64,000 bases of DNA from CAZRIT01 sp964600225. GTDB taxonomy: Bacteria > Bacillota > Clostridia > Christensenellales > CAG-138. Of the stretch, positions 1 to 9,291 are shown piece after piece. Both the position numbers and the translations under genes were made by a program. The notes beneath the pieces were generated by a model. That model was given only the letters and a program-made list of their open reading frames with translations, had not been told where the DNA came from and did no database searches. Positions within the stretch are counted from its first letter, which is position 1; every line of letters starts with the position of its first letter. The stretch spans positions 19,059 through 83,058 of the forward strand of contig CAZRIT010000002.1 in the NCBI GenBank assembly GCA_964600225.1, written 5' to 3'.

Positions 1-840
1 ACAAGCGATACCGTACAACTCAAGGCTACCGCCAACAAGGGCGTCAAGGTCAGCATCGGCAGCACGGGTATCGGCAGCGCAAAATACACCATCAAATCGG
101 GCAACTCCAAAACCATCCGCATCTCCGTGGACGGCAAGGTGCGCTATTCCATCTATCTGGTGCGGGACGTTTTGACCGTGGGCACATGGAACATCAAGCG
201 CGGAAACGACAGCCTTGTGGAGCAGGGCTGGCTCATCGGCAACGAGCACCCCGATATCCTTGGCGTGCAGGAGGTGTATGTCGATAGAGCAAGGGACGTT
301 AACAACCTGCTGTCCATCCGCACGCGCGAGGCGCAGAACACCAGCTTCGTTTCAACCGTGGATTACAGCTCGGGCGGGCGGTACGGCATCGGCCAGGTCA
401 GCAAGTTTAAGCCCGTCTCCACCGAGCAGTTTGCGCTTCCCTTTGGCAGCTATGAGCCCAGAACGCTGCAAAAGGTCGTCTACAGCATCAACGGCAAGAA
501 GGTATCCGTCTACAATACGCATTTTACCTGGGAATCGGCCGATACCCGCAAAAAACAGTTTGCGGAGGTCGTGCGCATCATGGATGCGGATGAAAACCCG
601 TATCGCATCCTCACGGGTGATTTCAACGCCAAGGAGGCGGAGTTTGCCGCGCTGAAAAAGAACTACAAAATCGTCAATACCTCGGATACGAAGTTTTATG
701 ATTATTCCTACAAGCGCATCAACGTCAACCAGATCGATAACATCATCGTATCCAAAAATATCACCGTGCTCAACGCCCGCGCCATCCCGACCACGCTGTC
801 GGATCATTACCCGCTGTTTGCGTTCCTGTCGCTGAAATAG
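1..840 (+). CDS. Endonuclease/exonuclease/phosphatase-family protein, 5'-truncated by window edge
   Basis: The reading frame is open from base 1, so the start lies outside the window; the GTG at 127 is internal. The first 50 or so residues look like a beta-rich linker or Ig-like repeat. From about residue 60 the hallmarks of the EEP (DNase I-like) fold follow: WNIKRGN, then GVQEV with the metal-binding Glu near residue 91, TGDFNA, and the terminal SDHYPLFA with the catalytic His. The family hydrolyses phosphodiester or phosphomonoester bonds in nucleic acids, lipids or sugars. A repeat-like domain before the EEP domain suggests an exported multidomain protein, but the signal peptide is not visible here. 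The substrate cannot be told from the sequence. Confidence 0.85.
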   Translation, partial: TSDTVQLKATANKGVKVSIGSTGIGSAKYTIKSGNSKTIRISVDGKVRYSIYLVRDVLTVGTWNIKRGNDSLVEQGWLIGNEHPDILGVQEVYVDRARDVNNLLSIRTREAQNTSFVSTVDYSSGGRYGIGQVSKFKPVSTEQFALPFGSYEPRTLQKVVYSINGKKVSVYNTHFTWESADTRKKQFAEVVRIMDADENPYRILTGDFNAKEAEFAALKKNYKIVNTSDTKFYDYSYKRINVNQIDNIIVSKNITVLNARAIPTTLSDHYPLFAFLSLK

Positions 841-864
841 ACGGGGATTCCAAGCTGTTTTTTC

Positions 865-900
865 AAGGGCCCTGCCGTCTGTGCGGCACGGCTCTTTTTT
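865..900 (+). terminator. Rho-independent terminator after the EEP gene
   Basis: AAGGGCC and GGCTCTT pair, enclosing a C/C mismatch and a TGCCG/CGGCA inner stem. The stem runs straight into a run of T. Confidence 0.75.
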
Positions 901-916
901 CAGCGATAAAAAGTCT

Positions 917-946
917 TTGAAAACATACCTCCGTTCATGGTATAAT
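917..946 (+). promoter_or_regulatory. Sigma-A type promoter for the CarD-like gene
   Basis: TTGAAA at 917-922 and TATAAT at 941-946 are separated by 18 bp. This gives a leader of about 107 nt before the ATG at 1060. Confidence 0.7.
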
Positions 947-1059
947 AGCCATGCGTGCGGCAGGATCGGACTTTGCCCGTTGTTGCGCACGTTTTCCATG
1001 CAAGTGCGTGCATATATCGGATTTCGATCGTTTTGTCGCTGAAACCAAGGGAGGTCTCC

Positions 1060-1599
1060 ATGAACACACTGCCGTTTTGTAAAGGGCACGATGTCATCTA
1101 CGGTACATACGGCATTTGCCATATCGAGGATGTTTGCTTGATGTCCACGCCGCCCGACGGGGCGGAGCGGATGCACTATATTCTTTCCCAGCACAACCGC
1201 AGCGGGCTGACCATCAATGTTCCCGCCGATAACGAGGCGCTCGTTTCCCGCATGCGCAACGTCTTTTCCAAGGAGAAGATTGACGAGCTGCTTTCGCACG
1301 TCAAGAACAAGGAGATTTTGTGGATTGATGACAAGCGTGCGCGTGCCGCGCGCTACCACGATATCCTGACCAAGGGCGTGGAGGAGGAGCTGATGCTGAT
1401 GATCCGCAGCATCTATCTGCGCGGGCAGCAACTCAAGCAGAACGGAAAACGGCTGAACGTATCGGACGAAACCACCTTGAAGGCCGCGCAAAAGCTGGTG
1501 ACGGAGGAGTTTGCGTACGCGCTTTGCATCGAGCCCGACGACGTGGGCGCATACATCCGCAGGGCGCTGGATATTGAGGACGATATCGTCCACGCGTGA
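1060..1599 (+). CDS. CarD/CdnL-family transcription regulator
   Basis: A 179-residue protein. The N-terminus (about residues 1-60, with KGHDVIYGTYGICHIEDV) matches the Tudor-like RNA polymerase-interacting domain of CarD/CdnL/TRCF proteins. The rest is helical, as in the DNA-binding part of the family. Known relatives bind the RNA polymerase beta subunit and stabilise open complexes at housekeeping promoters. The ATG at 1060 was chosen over the upstream in-frame codon at 955 because GGGAGG lies just before it. The gene is monocistronic between its own promoter and a perfect terminator. The family is convincing; the regulon is unknown. Confidence 0.82.
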   Translation: MNTLPFCKGHDVIYGTYGICHIEDVCLMSTPPDGAERMHYILSQHNRSGLTINVPADNEALVSRMRNVFSKEKIDELLSHVKNKEILWIDDKRARAARYHDILTKGVEEELMLMIRSIYLRGQQLKQNGKRLNVSDETTLKAAQKLVTEEFAYALCIEPDDVGAYIRRALDIEDDIVHA

Positions 1600-1653
1600 T
1601 GACGCTGCTTGCACATCGGCTGTTTTGATCACCGCATGTTTCCCGGGAAATAC

Positions 1654-1684
1654 AAGAGGCCGTCCAAGCGGACGGCCTCTTTCA
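1654..1684 (+). terminator. Strong terminator after the CarD-like gene
   Basis: A perfect 11-bp stem, AGAGGCCGTCC/GGACGGCCTCT, with an AAGC loop followed by TTTC. It also sits at the end of the convergent antiporter gene and may serve both strands. Confidence 0.75.
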
Positions 1685-1697
1685 TGCAAGCCATGAT

Positions 1698-2942
1698 TCA
1701 GGCTTTTTTGGGCTTGGACGTGCGCGTTGGCTTGCCGTTGCCTTTTGGCTTGTGATTGCGCGTTGGTTTCTTGCTCGGCAGGTCGATTTCTCCCGCCTTG
1801 ATGAGCGCCAGCTTGGTCAGCGCCGGGCCGATCAGCTCATAGATCAACGTTGCGGCCAGCACAACGGCCTGTATGCGCGCGCCGTATGCGGGCAGCTGCA
1901 ACAGCGCCAGCTGCGCCATGCCGATGGCAACGCCCGCCTGCGGCAGCAGCGTAATGCCCAGATACTTTTTGACATTGGGAGAGGCGTGCGTCACGCTTGC
2001 GCCGAGGTATGCGCCAAAGTATTTGCCAAGTGAGCGGGTTACGATGTACAGCGCGCCGATCAGGCCGACCGTGGGCAGCACGCCGATATCCAGCTGCGCG
2101 CCCGATATCACAAAGAACATCAGGTACAGCGGAGGCGTCCAGCCATCGACGGTTTCCACGACCTTGTCGGCGTCGTTTTTGAGGTTGATGAGCATGGCGC
2201 CGATGGACATGCATAACAGCAGATCGGACAGGTCGAACTGCTTTGCCAACGCCACGCCAAGCAGTACGGCGGCCAGGCAGACGGACAGGCGGTTGCCCGC
2301 GGAGTGGAAGAAGCGCATTGCAACGGCCGAGAGCACGCCGATGACGCCGCCGATAAGCAGCGACAGCCCTATCTCGGCAACGGGCCTGAGCACCATGCCC
2401 GTCAGCGTGAGCGCGCTGTGATCGGTCAGCGTCTGCGCCACGGCCATGGAGAGCGCAAACACCATCAGCCCGATGGCGTCGTCAATGGCGACAACGGGCA
2501 GCAGCGTATTGCTCACCTCGCCCTTGGCGCGGTATTGACGCACCACCATCAGTGTGGCTGCGGGCGCGGTGGCCGTGGCGATGGCGCCCAGTACGATGGA
2601 GGGCGCTGCGTCGAAACCGCACAGCAGCAGCACCGCATCTACCAATACTGCGGCGCCCAGCGATTGAAACAGCGTGATGATCAGCGCCTTGCTGCCAACG
2701 GTGCGCAGGTGCGACAGCTTGAATTCCCCGCCGATGGAGAACGCAATAAAACCCAGCGCTACGGTCACGAGGATTTCCAGCGCGCTGAGGGCGTCCTTTG
2801 GAATGAGCCCGAAACAGCTTGGGCCCATGATAAGCCCCGCCAGTAGATACGCCGTAACGTTGGGCAGTTTGATCAGCTTGGCGGCGCGCGTCAGCAAGAG
2901 CCCGCCAATCATGGCGAGGGCAATGGAAAACAATACGTTCAT
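1698..2942 (-). CDS. Cation:proton antiporter (CPA2/KefB-like membrane domain)
   Basis: A 414-residue polytopic protein with about 11-13 hydrophobic segments. It resembles the Na+/H+ exchanger domain of the CPA2 group: an N-terminal LPNVTAYLLAGLIMGP, then TATAPAATLMVVRQY and VVAIDDAIGLMVF in the position of the ion-translocating core. The C-terminus is a short Lys-rich tail with no TrkA-N or TrkA-C domain. It should exchange Na+ or K+ for H+ across the inner membrane. The ATG overlaps the stop of the PII-like gene (TAATG), so translation is coupled and the two products probably work together. The cation is not deducible. Confidence 0.85.
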   Translation of the reverse strand: MNVLFSIALAMIGGLLLTRAAKLIKLPNVTAYLLAGLIMGPSCFGLIPKDALSALEILVTVALGFIAFSIGGEFKLSHLRTVGSKALIITLFQSLGAAVLVDAVLLLCGFDAAPSIVLGAIATATAPAATLMVVRQYRAKGEVSNTLLPVVAIDDAIGLMVFALSMAVAQTLTDHSALTLTGMVLRPVAEIGLSLLIGGVIGVLSAVAMRFFHSAGNRLSVCLAAVLLGVALAKQFDLSDLLLCMSIGAMLINLKNDADKVVETVDGWTPPLYLMFFVISGAQLDIGVLPTVGLIGALYIVTRSLGKYFGAYLGASVTHASPNVKKYLGITLLPQAGVAIGMAQLALLQLPAYGARIQAVVLAATLIYELIGPALTKLALIKAGEIDLPSKKPTRNHKPKGNGKPTRTSKPKKA

Positions 2943-3283
2943 TATCTGTGCGAGACCCCTTCCCAGCCCATGATCGGTACCGTAAACAGAATGCCCGTAT
3001 TGGGAAGCTTGAGGTCGCCCGAAACCTTGTGCACGATATCGCGCACTGTGGGCACGTCCTCGTCCTTGAGCACAATGAATATCATCTTGCCCGATTGCCG
3101 CTCGGGGTTGATAAACTGCCGAAGCGAGCCGAATATCGGCGGATTGTCGTTTTCGGATTCGTTCAGCGCGGTCAGCATGCCCTTGCAATCCACGATGGTT
3201 GCGTGCATATCCGCCTGCAGCAGCTCCTCCAGAAGCGGCGTGACTAGATCTTCGCGGTTGGTGATGTGTATGAACAACTGCAT
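2942..3283 (-). CDS. PII-like small regulatory protein coupled to the antiporter
   Basis: A 113-residue soluble protein with the alternating beta-alpha-beta pattern of the PII/CutA-like ferredoxin fold: MQLFIHITNREDLVTPLLEE, a loop of about 20 residues (ESENDNPPIFGS), then IFIVLKDEDV and a C-terminal strand. PII-like proteins bind nucleotides and gate membrane transporters. The stop/start overlap with the antiporter suggests this protein regulates it, which is inference from context. The usual PII T-loop uridylylation Tyr is not obvious. It could instead be another ferredoxin-fold regulator. Confidence 0.6.
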   Translation of the reverse strand: MQLFIHITNREDLVTPLLEELLQADMHATIVDCKGMLTALNESENDNPPIFGSLRQFINPERQSGKMIFIVLKDEDVPTVRDIVHKVSGDLKLPNTGILFTVPIMGWEGVSHR

Positions 3284-3427
3284 TGGTTAGCCTTCCTTTC
3301 TCATATAGCAGGGAATCGCTTCCTTGTCGAATGCATACAGTACGCCGCTTTTTTAAAAATGTCAAGTTGTCCGATAAAACAAGCCGAAAGATTCCATATC
3401 TTTACCGAGAAAGGGAGCTTGGCGGCG

Positions 3428-3456
3428 TTGACACGATTGGACGGCGCGGATATAAT
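3428..3456 (+). promoter_or_regulatory. Consensus sigma-A promoter of PFOR
   Basis: TTGACA at 3428-3433, a 17-bp spacer and TATAAT at 3451-3456 match the consensus exactly. This suggests very strong constitutive expression. Confidence 0.85.
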
Positions 3457-3525
3457 AGTATTTGGTCAATACTGGGCTTTCGTGAGGAATCCCCACACTT
3501 TCAATTATACTTAGGAGGCAAACAA

Positions 3526-6500
3526 ATGGCAAAAACCATGACCATCGATGGCAACACCGCTGCATCGCACGTTGCGTATGCATTTTCCGATGTAGCGGCG
3601 ATCTATCCCATCACCCCGTCTTCGCCGATGGCGGAGGTTGCGGATGATTGGGCGGCTTCGGGACGCAAAAACCTGTTCGGGCAGGAAGTACGCATCGCCG
3701 CGATGCAGTCCGAGGGCGGCGCGGCGGGCGCCGTGCACGGTTCCCTCAAGGCAGGCGCTTTGACGACAACCTTTACCGCGTCGCAGGGCTTGTTGCTGAT
3801 GATCCCGAACATGTATAAAATCTCGGGCGAACTGCTGCCGGGCGTATTCCATGTCAGCGCGCGCGCGCTGGCGGCGCATGCACTGTCCATCTTTGGCGAT
3901 CACAGCGACGTGATGAGCTGCCGTCAGACGGGCTTTGCCTTCCTTGCGTCCGCTTCCGTACAGGAGGTCATGGATCTGGCACTGGTATCGCACCTGTCCG
4001 CCATCAAATCCTCGGTGCCGTTCTGCCATTTCTTCGATGGCTTCCGCACCTCGCACGAAGTGCAAAAAATTGAGGCCATCGATTACGAAGATATGGCAAA
4101 GCTGTGCGATTTTGAAGCCGTGCAGGCGTTCCGCGCCCGCGCGCTCAACCCCGAGCATCCCCATCAGGGCGGCACGGCGCAGAACCCCGATATCTACTTC
4201 CAGGGCCGCGAGGCTGCCAACAAGTACTATGACGCCGTTCCCGGCATCGTGCAGCACTACATGGACGCCGTCGGCGAGTTCACGGGCCGTAAGTATCACC
4301 TGTTCGACTATGTCGGCGCGTCCGACGCCGAAAACGTCCTTGTCATCATGGGCAGCGGCGCGGATGTGGCTGAGGAAGCCGTCAACTACCTCAACAGCAA
4401 GGGCGCCAAGTACGGCGTGCTGAAGGTACGCCTGTACCGTCCGTTCGCGGCCGATCGCTTTGTCAAGGCGCTGCCCAAGACGGTCAAGCACATTGCGGTA
4501 CTGGATCGCACCAAGGAGCCGGGCTCGCTGGGTGAGCCGCTGTATCAGGACGTCATCAATGCCTTGGTCGAGTGCGGCATGGGCAACGTGGAAGTAGTCG
4601 GCGGCCGTTACGGCCTCGGCAGCAAGGAGTTCACGCCGTCCATGGTCAACGCCGTTTACGAAAACCTGGCTGCCAAGCAGCCCAAGAACCACTTTACCGT
4701 GGGCATCGTGGACGATGTGACGCATACGTCGCTGCCTATCAGCAAGCAGATCAACGCCGCGCCCGAGGGCACGATCGCCTGCAAGTTCTACGGTCTGGGT
4801 TCCGACGGCACCGTTGGCGCCAACAAGAACAGCATCAAGATCATCGGCGACCACACCAACCTCTATGCGCAGGGCTATTTCTCCTACGACTCCAAGAAGT
4901 CGGGCGGCCTGACGGTTTCGCATCTGCGTTTTGGCAAAAAGCCGATCCAGAGCCCGTACCTGATCGATATGGCCGATTTTGTGGCGTGCCACAACCCGTC
5001 CTACGTCACCCGTTACAACGTGGCGGAGGGCATCCGTGAGGGCGGCGTATTCCTGCTCAACAGCCCCTGGACGCTGGCCGAGATGGAGAAGGAACTGCCC
5101 GCTTCCATGAAGCGCGCCATCGCCAACCAGAAGCTCAAGTTCTACAATATCGACGCCATCGCGCTTGCCCGCAAGGTTGGCATGGGCGGCCGCATCAACA
5201 CCATCATGCAGTCTGCGTTCTTTAAGCTGGCCAACGTCATCCCCGCGGACGAAGCCATCGAATACATGAAGGCCGCCGCCAAAAAGTCCTACGGCAAGAA
5301 GGGCGACGATGTGGTCAAGAAGAACTGGGACGCCATCGACGCAGGCGCAACCGCGTTTGAAGAGATCAAGTATCCCGCGTCCTGGGCCAACGCCACCGAA
5401 GGCGCCGAGCCCGTCAAGACGACGGATGACGCCTATTACAACGAGTTCATCCACCCCGTACTCTCGCAGGAGGGCGATAAGCTGCCCGTCAGCAAGCTCA
5501 GCGCGGACGGCACCGTGCCCACAGGCACCACCAAGTACGAAAAGCGCGGTATCGCGGTGGACGTACCCGAGTGGATTCCCGAAAACTGCATCCAGTGCAA
5601 CCAGTGCGCGCTGGTTTGCCCGCACGCCGCCATCCGTCCGTTCCTCGTATCCGAGGAGGAGAAGAAGGCCGCGCCAGCTTCCTTTGTCACCAAGAAGGCC
5701 ATCGGCAAGGGCTTTGAGGACTATGGCTTCCGCATGCAGGTCACCCCGCTGGATTGCACGGGCTGCGGCAACTGCGTAGACGTTTGCCCGTCCAAGCAGA
5801 AGGCGCTCAAGATGGTACCGTTTGCTTCCGCAGCCGCGGACGAAAAGAACTGGGATTATGCCATGACCGTCTCCAAGAAGGACGTGCCGCTCAACACAGG
5901 CACCGTCAAGGGCAGCCAGTTCCTCCAGCCGCTGTTCGAGTTCTCGGGCGCATGCGCGGGCTGCGGCGAAACGCCGTATGTCAAGCTCATCACCCAGCTC
6001 TTTGGCGACCGCATGGTCATTGCCAACGCCACGGGCTGCTCCTCCATCTATGGCGGCAGCGCGCCGACCTGCCCCTACACCGTCAACGAAAAGGGCCAGG
6101 GCCCCGCATGGGCAAACTCCCTGTTCGAGGACAACGCCGAGTTCGGCTTTGGCATGAACCTGGCAACCAAGCAGCGCCGCGCCAAGCTGGCCGACGATGT
6201 CAAGGCATTGATCGCGGTCGATTACTGCCAGGATGATATCAAGAAGGCGGGCCGGGAATGGCTCAACAACATGGACAATGCCGAAGGCTCCCGCGCATGG
6301 GGCGAAAAGCTCCTGGCGGCCTGCAAGGAAGGCATCGACCTGAGCGGAACCGAGTGGGAGAAGGCCTGGATTGAAAAGGGCAAGGTTTGCGATTGCGAAG
6401 CCTGCACGCTCGCGCGCGCGGTCATCGCCAATGCCGACCTGCTCACCAAGCAGTCCATCTGGATCTTCGGCGGCGACGGCTGGGCATACGATATCGGCTA

Positions 6501-7092
6501 CGGCGGATTGGATCATGTGCTGGCCATGGATGAGGACGTCAACATCCTGGTCGTGGATACCGAGGTGTACTCCAACACGGGCGGACAGTCCAGCAAAGCC
6601 ACGCCGACAGGCGCCATTGCCAAGTTCGCGGCGGCCGGCAAGCGCACCAAGAAGAAGGACCTTGGCATGATGGCCATGTCCTACGGCTATGTGTACGTCG
6701 CCAAGGTCTGCATGGGCGCCAACCCGAACCAGTTGATGAAGGCCGTCAACGAGGCGGAAGCGTACAAGGGCCCGTCGCTCATCATCGCCTACGCGCCCTG
6801 CATCAACCATGGCATCAACATGAGCCACTCCCAGTTGGAGGCCAAGAAGGCTGTGGACGCAGGCTACTGGCCGCTGTACCGCTACAACCCCGATCTGGCG
6901 GATCAGGGCAAGAACCCGTTCCAGCTTGACAGCAAGGATCCCACGGGCGACTTCAGCGATTTCATCCTGGGCGAGGTGCGCTATGCATCCCTGAAGAAGC
7001 AGTTCCCCGCGGTTGCGGACGAGCTGTTCCAACGCGCAGAGAAGGAAGCGGCCGAGAAGATCGAATACTACAAGAAACTCAACGAGATGTAA
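3526..7092 (+). CDS. nifJ: Pyruvate:ferredoxin (flavodoxin) oxidoreductase, single-chain
   Basis: An 1188-residue homodimer-type PFOR. It oxidises pyruvate and CoA to acetyl-CoA and CO2 and passes two electrons to ferredoxin, so it is central to fermentation in anaerobes. Domains in order: N-terminal pyrimidine-binding domain (ITPSSPMAE near residue 27), the transketolase-C-like and gamma regions, two 4Fe-4S motifs (CxxCxxCxxxCP at about 688-698 and 744-754), and a C-terminal TPP domain with CAGCGE, GGDGWAYDIG near 982 and EVYSNTGGQSS. Length is normal for the family. The ATG at 3526 follows TTAGGAGG; an upstream in-frame extension from 3283 lies before the promoter and is not coding. It stands alone between its promoter and terminator. 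Confidence 0.97.
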   Translation: MAKTMTIDGNTAASHVAYAFSDVAAIYPITPSSPMAEVADDWAASGRKNLFGQEVRIAAMQSEGGAAGAVHGSLKAGALTTTFTASQGLLLMIPNMYKISGELLPGVFHVSARALAAHALSIFGDHSDVMSCRQTGFAFLASASVQEVMDLALVSHLSAIKSSVPFCHFFDGFRTSHEVQKIEAIDYEDMAKLCDFEAVQAFRARALNPEHPHQGGTAQNPDIYFQGREAANKYYDAVPGIVQHYMDAVGEFTGRKYHLFDYVGASDAENVLVIMGSGADVAEEAVNYLNSKGAKYGVLKVRLYRPFAADRFVKALPKTVKHIAVLDRTKEPGSLGEPLYQDVINALVECGMGNVEVVGGRYGLGSKEFTPSMVNAVYENLAAKQPKNHFTVGIVDDVTHTSLPISKQINAAPEGTIACKFYGLGSDGTVGANKNSIKIIGDHTNLYAQGYFSYDSKKSGGLTVSHLRFGKKPIQSPYLIDMADFVACHNPSYVTRYNVAEGIREGGVFLLNSPWTLAEMEKELPASMKRAIANQKLKFYNIDAIALARKVGMGGRINTIMQSAFFKLANVIPADEAIEYMKAAAKKSYGKKGDDVVKKNWDAIDAGATAFEEIKYPASWANATEGAEPVKTTDDAYYNEFIHPVLSQEGDKLPVSKLSADGTVPTGTTKYEKRGIAVDVPEWIPENCIQCNQCALVCPHAAIRPFLVSEEEKKAAPASFVTKKAIGKGFEDYGFRMQVTPLDCTGCGNCVDVCPSKQKALKMVPFASAAADEKNWDYAMTVSKKDVPLNTGTVKGSQFLQPLFEFSGACAGCGETPYVKLITQLFGDRMVIANATGCSSIYGGSAPTCPYTVNEKGQGPAWANSLFEDNAEFGFGMNLATKQRRAKLADDVKALIAVDYCQDDIKKAGREWLNNMDNAEGSRAWGEKLLAACKEGIDLSGTEWEKAWIEKGKVCDCEACTLARAVIANADLLTKQSIWIFGGDGWAYDIGYGGLDHVLAMDEDVNILVVDTEVYSNTGGQSSKATPTGAIAKFAAAGKRTKKKDLGMMAMSYGYVYVAKVCMGANPNQLMKAVNEAEAYKGPSLIIAYAPCINHGINMSHSQLEAKKAVDAGYWPLYRYNPDLADQGKNPFQLDSKDPTGDFSDFILGEVRYASLKKQFPAVADELFQRAEKEAAEKIEYYKKLNEM

Positions 7093-7110
7093 GAACCGGA
7101 TTACGCACCC

Positions 7111-7140
7111 AAAGGGAACGGCAATCGCCGTTCCCTTTTT
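7111..7140 (+). terminator. Terminator after PFOR
   Basis: AAGGGAACGGC and GCCGTTCCCTT pair perfectly around AATC and are followed by TTTTT. Confidence 0.9.
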
Positions 7141-7160
7141 GCTGCCAAATGAGTATCCGA

Positions 7161-7189
7161 TTGAATTGTGATCGGAACACCGCTATAAT
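7161..7189 (+). promoter_or_regulatory. Promoter of serC-serA
   Basis: TTGAAT at 7161-7166, 17 bp, TATAAT at 7184-7189. The leader of about 37 nt carries CAGGAG before the ATG. Confidence 0.8.
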
Positions 7190-7232
7190 AAGTACGGAAA
7201 AGCCCAAAATCTGAATAACAGGAGCAAGCCAG

Positions 7233-8321
7233 ATGGAATACGATCGGATCTATAATTTTTCCGCAGGGCCGGCCACCATGCCCGTAGAGGTGCTCGAGGA
7301 AATCCGCGACGAAATGCTCAACTACAAGGGCAGCGGCATGTGCGTGATGGAGATGTCGCACCGCTCCAAGGTTTTCCAAAAGATCATCGATGAGGCGGAG
7401 GCGGATCTGCGCACGCTCATGGGTATCCCCGATGGGTACAAGGTACTGTTCATTCAGGGTGGCGCCACGCTGCAGTTTGCCATGGTGCCCATGAACCTGA
7501 TGGTCAACGGCGTTGCGGATTATGTGGAGACGGGCGCATGGTCCCAAAAGGCCATCCCCGAGGCGCGCCGTTACGGCAGGGCGAACATCGTTGCGTCGAG
7601 CGCGGACAGGAAGTTCACCTACATTCCCGATTGCTCGGATTTGCCCATCGATCGGGACGCCGATTACCTCTACATCTGCGAAAACGAAACCATCCATGGC
7701 GTTACCTGGAATAAGCTGCCCAACACCAAGGGCAAAACGCTGGTTTCCGACCAGTCGTCCATGTTTCTCAGCCGTCACTGCAACGTTTCCGATTACGGCA
7801 TGATCTACGCGGGCGTGCAAAAGAACGTCGGCCCCGCGGGCATGATCATTGCCATTATGCGGGAGGATTTGATCCGTCACGATCTGGACGAACGCGTGCC
7901 GCTGTACATGCGCTACGATACGCATGCCGATAACGGCTCCATGTACAACACCCCCAACTGCTGGGCCATCTATGTGTGCGGCAAAGTGTTCAAGTATCTG
8001 CTTAAAAACGGCGGTCTGACCGCCATGCAAAAGCGCAACGAAGAAAAGGCCAAGGTGCTCTATGATTATCTGGACGCCAGCAGGCTCTTCCGCGGCACCG
8101 TGGAAAAGGAGTTCCGTTCCCTCATGAACGTGCCGTTTGTTACGCCCACGGCGGAGCAGGATGCTGCGGTTATCGCCGCGGCAAAGGCTGCGGGCTTTGA
8201 AAACCTCAAGGGGCACAAGAGCGTCGGCGGGCTGCGCGCATCCATCTACAACGCCATGCCCAAGGCGGGCGTGGAAGCGCTGGTCGATTTCCTGAAAGCG
8301 TATGAGGAGGCAAACGCATGA
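7233..8321 (+). CDS. serC: Phosphoserine aminotransferase
   Basis: A 362-residue fold-type I PLP enzyme. It converts 3-phosphohydroxypyruvate and glutamate to phosphoserine and 2-oxoglutarate, the second step of serine synthesis. The N-terminal YNFSAGPATMP and MEMSHRS are typical of SerC. The PLP Lys is in VQKNVGPAG (about K197), and the phosphate-binding and C-terminal GHKSVGGLRASIYNA motifs are present. It overlaps serA by 4 bp (ATGA), forming a two-gene serine operon that lacks serB. The same enzyme family can also act in pyridoxal phosphate synthesis. Confidence 0.96.
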   Translation: MEYDRIYNFSAGPATMPVEVLEEIRDEMLNYKGSGMCVMEMSHRSKVFQKIIDEAEADLRTLMGIPDGYKVLFIQGGATLQFAMVPMNLMVNGVADYVETGAWSQKAIPEARRYGRANIVASSADRKFTYIPDCSDLPIDRDADYLYICENETIHGVTWNKLPNTKGKTLVSDQSSMFLSRHCNVSDYGMIYAGVQKNVGPAGMIIAIMREDLIRHDLDERVPLYMRYDTHADNGSMYNTPNCWAIYVCGKVFKYLLKNGGLTAMQKRNEEKAKVLYDYLDASRLFRGTVEKEFRSLMNVPFVTPTAEQDAAVIAAAKAAGFENLKGHKSVGGLRASIYNAMPKAGVEALVDFLKAYEEANA

Positions 8322-9232
8322 TTCACGTTCTCGCCACCGACGGCATGGATAAAGCCGCGGTCACCAAGCTGGAATCACTCGGCTGCACGGTCGATTGTAC
8401 CTTCTATGAGCCCGAAGCGCTCAAGGAGGCCGTCAAAAACTGCGACGCGTTGGTTGTGCGCAGCGCCACCAAGGTCCGTCAACCCATCATCGATGCGGCT
8501 GCGGACGGCGGCAGGCTCAAGCTCGTCATCCGTGCGGGCGTGGGCGTGGACAACATCGACGTTGCGTATGCCGAGAGCAAGGGACTGATCGTCAAAAACA
8601 CCCCGCGCGCAAGCTCCGAGGCCGTTGCGGAGCTGGCCATGGCGCACATACTGTCCGTTGCGCGCTTCATCTCCATTGCGGGCCACACCATGCGCGAGGG
8701 CAAGTGGGAGAAGAAGGCATACAAGGGCATCGAACTGTTCGGCAAAACCATCGGCATCATTGGCTACGGCCGCATCGGCCAGACGCTGGGCCGCAACTGT
8801 CAGGCCATGGGCATGCAGGTGCTGGCTTACGATATCTACAAAGTACCCTCGCTGGAGTGCGCTACCATGCGCTATGTCGAAATGGACGAGCTGCTGGCAC
8901 AGTCCGACGTCATCTCGCTGCACGTTCCTTCTTTGCCGGGACAGCCCATGGTCAACGAGGAGACGATTGCCAAGATGAAGGATGGCGTCATCATCATCAA
9001 CACGTCGCGCGGCACAAATTTTGATGAGGAAGCGCTGTTGAAGGCGCTGGACAGCGGGAAGGTCTTCGGCGCGGGGCTGGACGTGTTTGCCGACGAGCCC
9101 GCCACCAACGAAAGGCTCTATGCGCACCCGCATGTGAGCTGCACGCCGCATATCGGCGCATCCACCAAAGAGGCGCAAAAGCGCATCGGCGCTGAGCTTG
9201 TGGAACTGATTCAAAAGCAGTTCAACCTGTAA
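8318..9232 (+). CDS. serA: D-3-phosphoglycerate dehydrogenase, short form without ACT domain
   Basis: A 304-residue D-2-hydroxyacid dehydrogenase. It oxidises 3-phosphoglycerate to 3-phosphohydroxypyruvate with NAD+. The Rossmann motif IGIIGYGRIGQ lies near residues 146-156. The catalytic Arg is in NTSRGTNFDEEAL, the Glu in ADEPATNE, and the His in CTPHIGAST. It ends directly after the catalytic core, so it has neither the ASB nor the ACT domain that gives serine feedback in longer forms. Pairing with serC through a 4-bp overlap supports the substrate assignment; without that, a related hydroxyacid dehydrogenase would be possible. Confidence 0.93.
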   Translation: MIHVLATDGMDKAAVTKLESLGCTVDCTFYEPEALKEAVKNCDALVVRSATKVRQPIIDAAADGGRLKLVIRAGVGVDNIDVAYAESKGLIVKNTPRASSEAVAELAMAHILSVARFISIAGHTMREGKWEKKAYKGIELFGKTIGIIGYGRIGQTLGRNCQAMGMQVLAYDIYKVPSLECATMRYVEMDELLAQSDVISLHVPSLPGQPMVNEETIAKMKDGVIIINTSRGTNFDEEALLKALDSGKVFGAGLDVFADEPATNERLYAHPHVSCTPHIGASTKEAQKRIGAELVELIQKQFNL

Positions 9233-9242
9233 GGTTCTTTAC

Positions 9243-9272
9243 AAACGGCGGCGGTTATGACCGCCGCCGTTT
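9243..9272 (+). terminator. Hairpin after serA
   Basis: A perfect 13-bp stem, AAACGGCGGCGGT/ACCGCCGCCGTTT, with a 4-nt loop. Only three T follow, so termination may be weak. Confidence 0.6.
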
Positions 9273-9291
9273 GCGTACCCATTACGTTGCG

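Noticed and set aside
3511..7032. A 1173-codon open frame antisense to PFOR, with other long antisense frames (for example 51670-53799)
   Set aside because: They mirror the codon bias of real GC-rich genes on the other strand, have no ribosome binding site and give low-complexity His/Arg/Val-rich products.
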